Source: Setophaga petechia (taxonomy: Eukaryota > Chordata > Aves > Passeriformes > Parulidae). Taken from it: a stretch of 64,000 bases of DNA. Position 1 is the first letter of the stretch, and each line of letters begins with the position of its first letter. The stretch spans positions 248,001 through 312,000 of the forward strand of contig JANCRA010000124.1 of assembly GCA_024362935.1 (NCBI GenBank), in the 5' to 3' direction. The notes under the pieces are model-generated. The model did no database searches. It was given only the letters and a program-made list of their open reading frames with translations, and had not been told where the DNA came from. A program made the translations under genes and the position numbers. This document shows positions 63,221 through 64,000 of this stretch, one piece after another.

Positions 63221-63290
63221 ATGTCTGGGAGAGAACTGCTGCTGCTGCTGCTGCTGGTGGCACCAATGGCGACTCTGGTCACTGCCAGAG
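63221..63290 (+). CDS. SPINK4: Signal-peptide first exon, probably SPINK4 (partial gene)
   Basis: The exon starts with ATG in a good context (ACCATGT) about 50 bases after a TATA box. It encodes MSGRE, a run of seven leucines, then VAPMATLVTAR and one base of the next codon before the donor AGAG|GTAAAT. This is a textbook secretory signal peptide with likely cleavage near VTA|R. A short first exon that ends in phase 1 just after the signal peptide is the usual layout of SPINK genes. In human the plus-strand gene 5' of minus-strand B4GALT1 is SPINK4, and order and orientation agree here. SPINK4 is a secreted Kazal-type inhibitor-like protein of goblet cells. No Kazal exon with its CGTDG-type core occurs before the window end, so the gene name rests on synteny. 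Another small secreted protein remains possible. Confidence 0.55.
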
Positions 63291-64000
63291 GTAAATCTGT
63301 TCTGCTGCTGGAGGCTGGCTCATCGTCAGTGGGGTGGGAATGACAGATAGATAATGGGATGGAGGGGAATGCATGATAGGGCAGAAAGATCCAGAAATTC
63401 TGGTTTGGAGAGGAGGTGAGGTTAGGCCAAACAAACAGTGGCAGTGTGGTGAGGAAGAGGGATTGGAGCAAATACACTGTGCCTTCCTTTTTAGCAGTGT
63501 GTGGCAAGGGTTACAGGCTGGTTCATCAAATATATTGCACTTGGGAGCGATCTGGGAGAGTCCACAGCTGCTGCAGTTCCTGCTTCCATGCAAACTGGCA
63601 AGGCTCTGCAAGAACAGTATGTGCTCAGCATGTTTACAAGGGAAGCACCTGTTTATACGCACTGGGAAGCCATTGCTACCTACGTGCATGTAGTGCCGGT
63701 GCTGCAGCTGCCTGTGTGTGAGCCTTCATGCTCCCAGGACATTTGTGCACTGCACAGGTGGGCTGTGAACTGTTGCTACTGCTCTGTTTGCCTGACAAAA
63801 AGGAACCCACCAAATGCTGCTCTCCCTAGAGGTGGCAGTTGTCCAGCTGTGCAGTACCACCAAGCCTCATCCCTCTGAGGATACCACATGCCACATGCTG
63901 CATTGCATGGTTCCCATTTCCTGAGCTGTGTTGGATGCTCCTTGGAGCTTCTGACCCAGAAACTGGGAGAGAGGGCTGTTGGGAGAGGGTTTAGGGGGTG
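63291..64000 (+). other. Start of intron 1 of the SPINK4-like gene
   Basis: After the GTAAAT donor no Kazal motif or other credible exon appears up to the end of the window. Cysteine-containing frames at about 63700-63840 do not fit the Kazal spacing. Confidence 0.5.

Overview
This is a eukaryotic, almost certainly avian, genomic window. The evidence is a split vertebrate gene with GT-AG introns, truncated CR1 retrotransposon fragments on both strands (the typical LINE of birds), and an endogenous-retrovirus LTR that I recognise as a type common in bird genomes, especially songbirds. The human counterpart of the main gene lies on 9p13, which corresponds to the avian Z chromosome, so Z linkage is a reasonable inference. 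There are no operons, CRISPR arrays or prokaryotic mobile elements.

The centre (about 22.9-50.3 kb) is one minus-strand gene, B4GALT1, which encodes beta-1,4-galactosyltransferase 1. All six coding exons are present: 49783-50053, 37140-37375, 29937-30124, 28389-28511, 26791-26895 and 26077-26212. They join in frame to 1059 nt, or 352 residues plus stop. The Golgi anchor, DVD metal site, GWGGEDDD acceptor/catalytic motif, metal-binding Met and His, and both disulfide pairs are intact. Exon 1 lies in a CpG-island promoter (about 49.45-50.31 kb). The 3' UTR is about 3.2 kb and ends near a polyadenylation signal at 22907-22912. Introns are about 12.4, 7.0, 1.4, 1.5 and 0.6 kb.

The left flank (1-22.9 kb) has no gene I can support. 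It holds CR1 fragments, a perfect 34-bp inverted repeat at 20233-20307, a short tandem duplication, G/T-rich sequence and an unexplained CpG-richer patch at about 7.96-8.52 kb. The right flank (50.3-61.9 kb) is similar.

At the right edge a plus-strand gene begins: TATA box at 63165-63170, then a first coding exon at 63221-63290 encoding a signal peptide and ending in a splice donor. In human, the plus-strand neighbour 5' of B4GALT1 is SPINK4, a secreted Kazal inhibitor, so this is probably SPINK4 exon 1. Its Kazal domain would lie beyond the window. An LTR of about 1.06 kb ends only about 200 bp upstream of the TATA box.

I found no convincing undescribed system. The best leads are the perfect hairpin, the LTR next to the secreted-protein promoter, the missing short-isoform start in B4GALT1, the CpG-rich patch, and one unassigned protein-like reading frame in intron 1.
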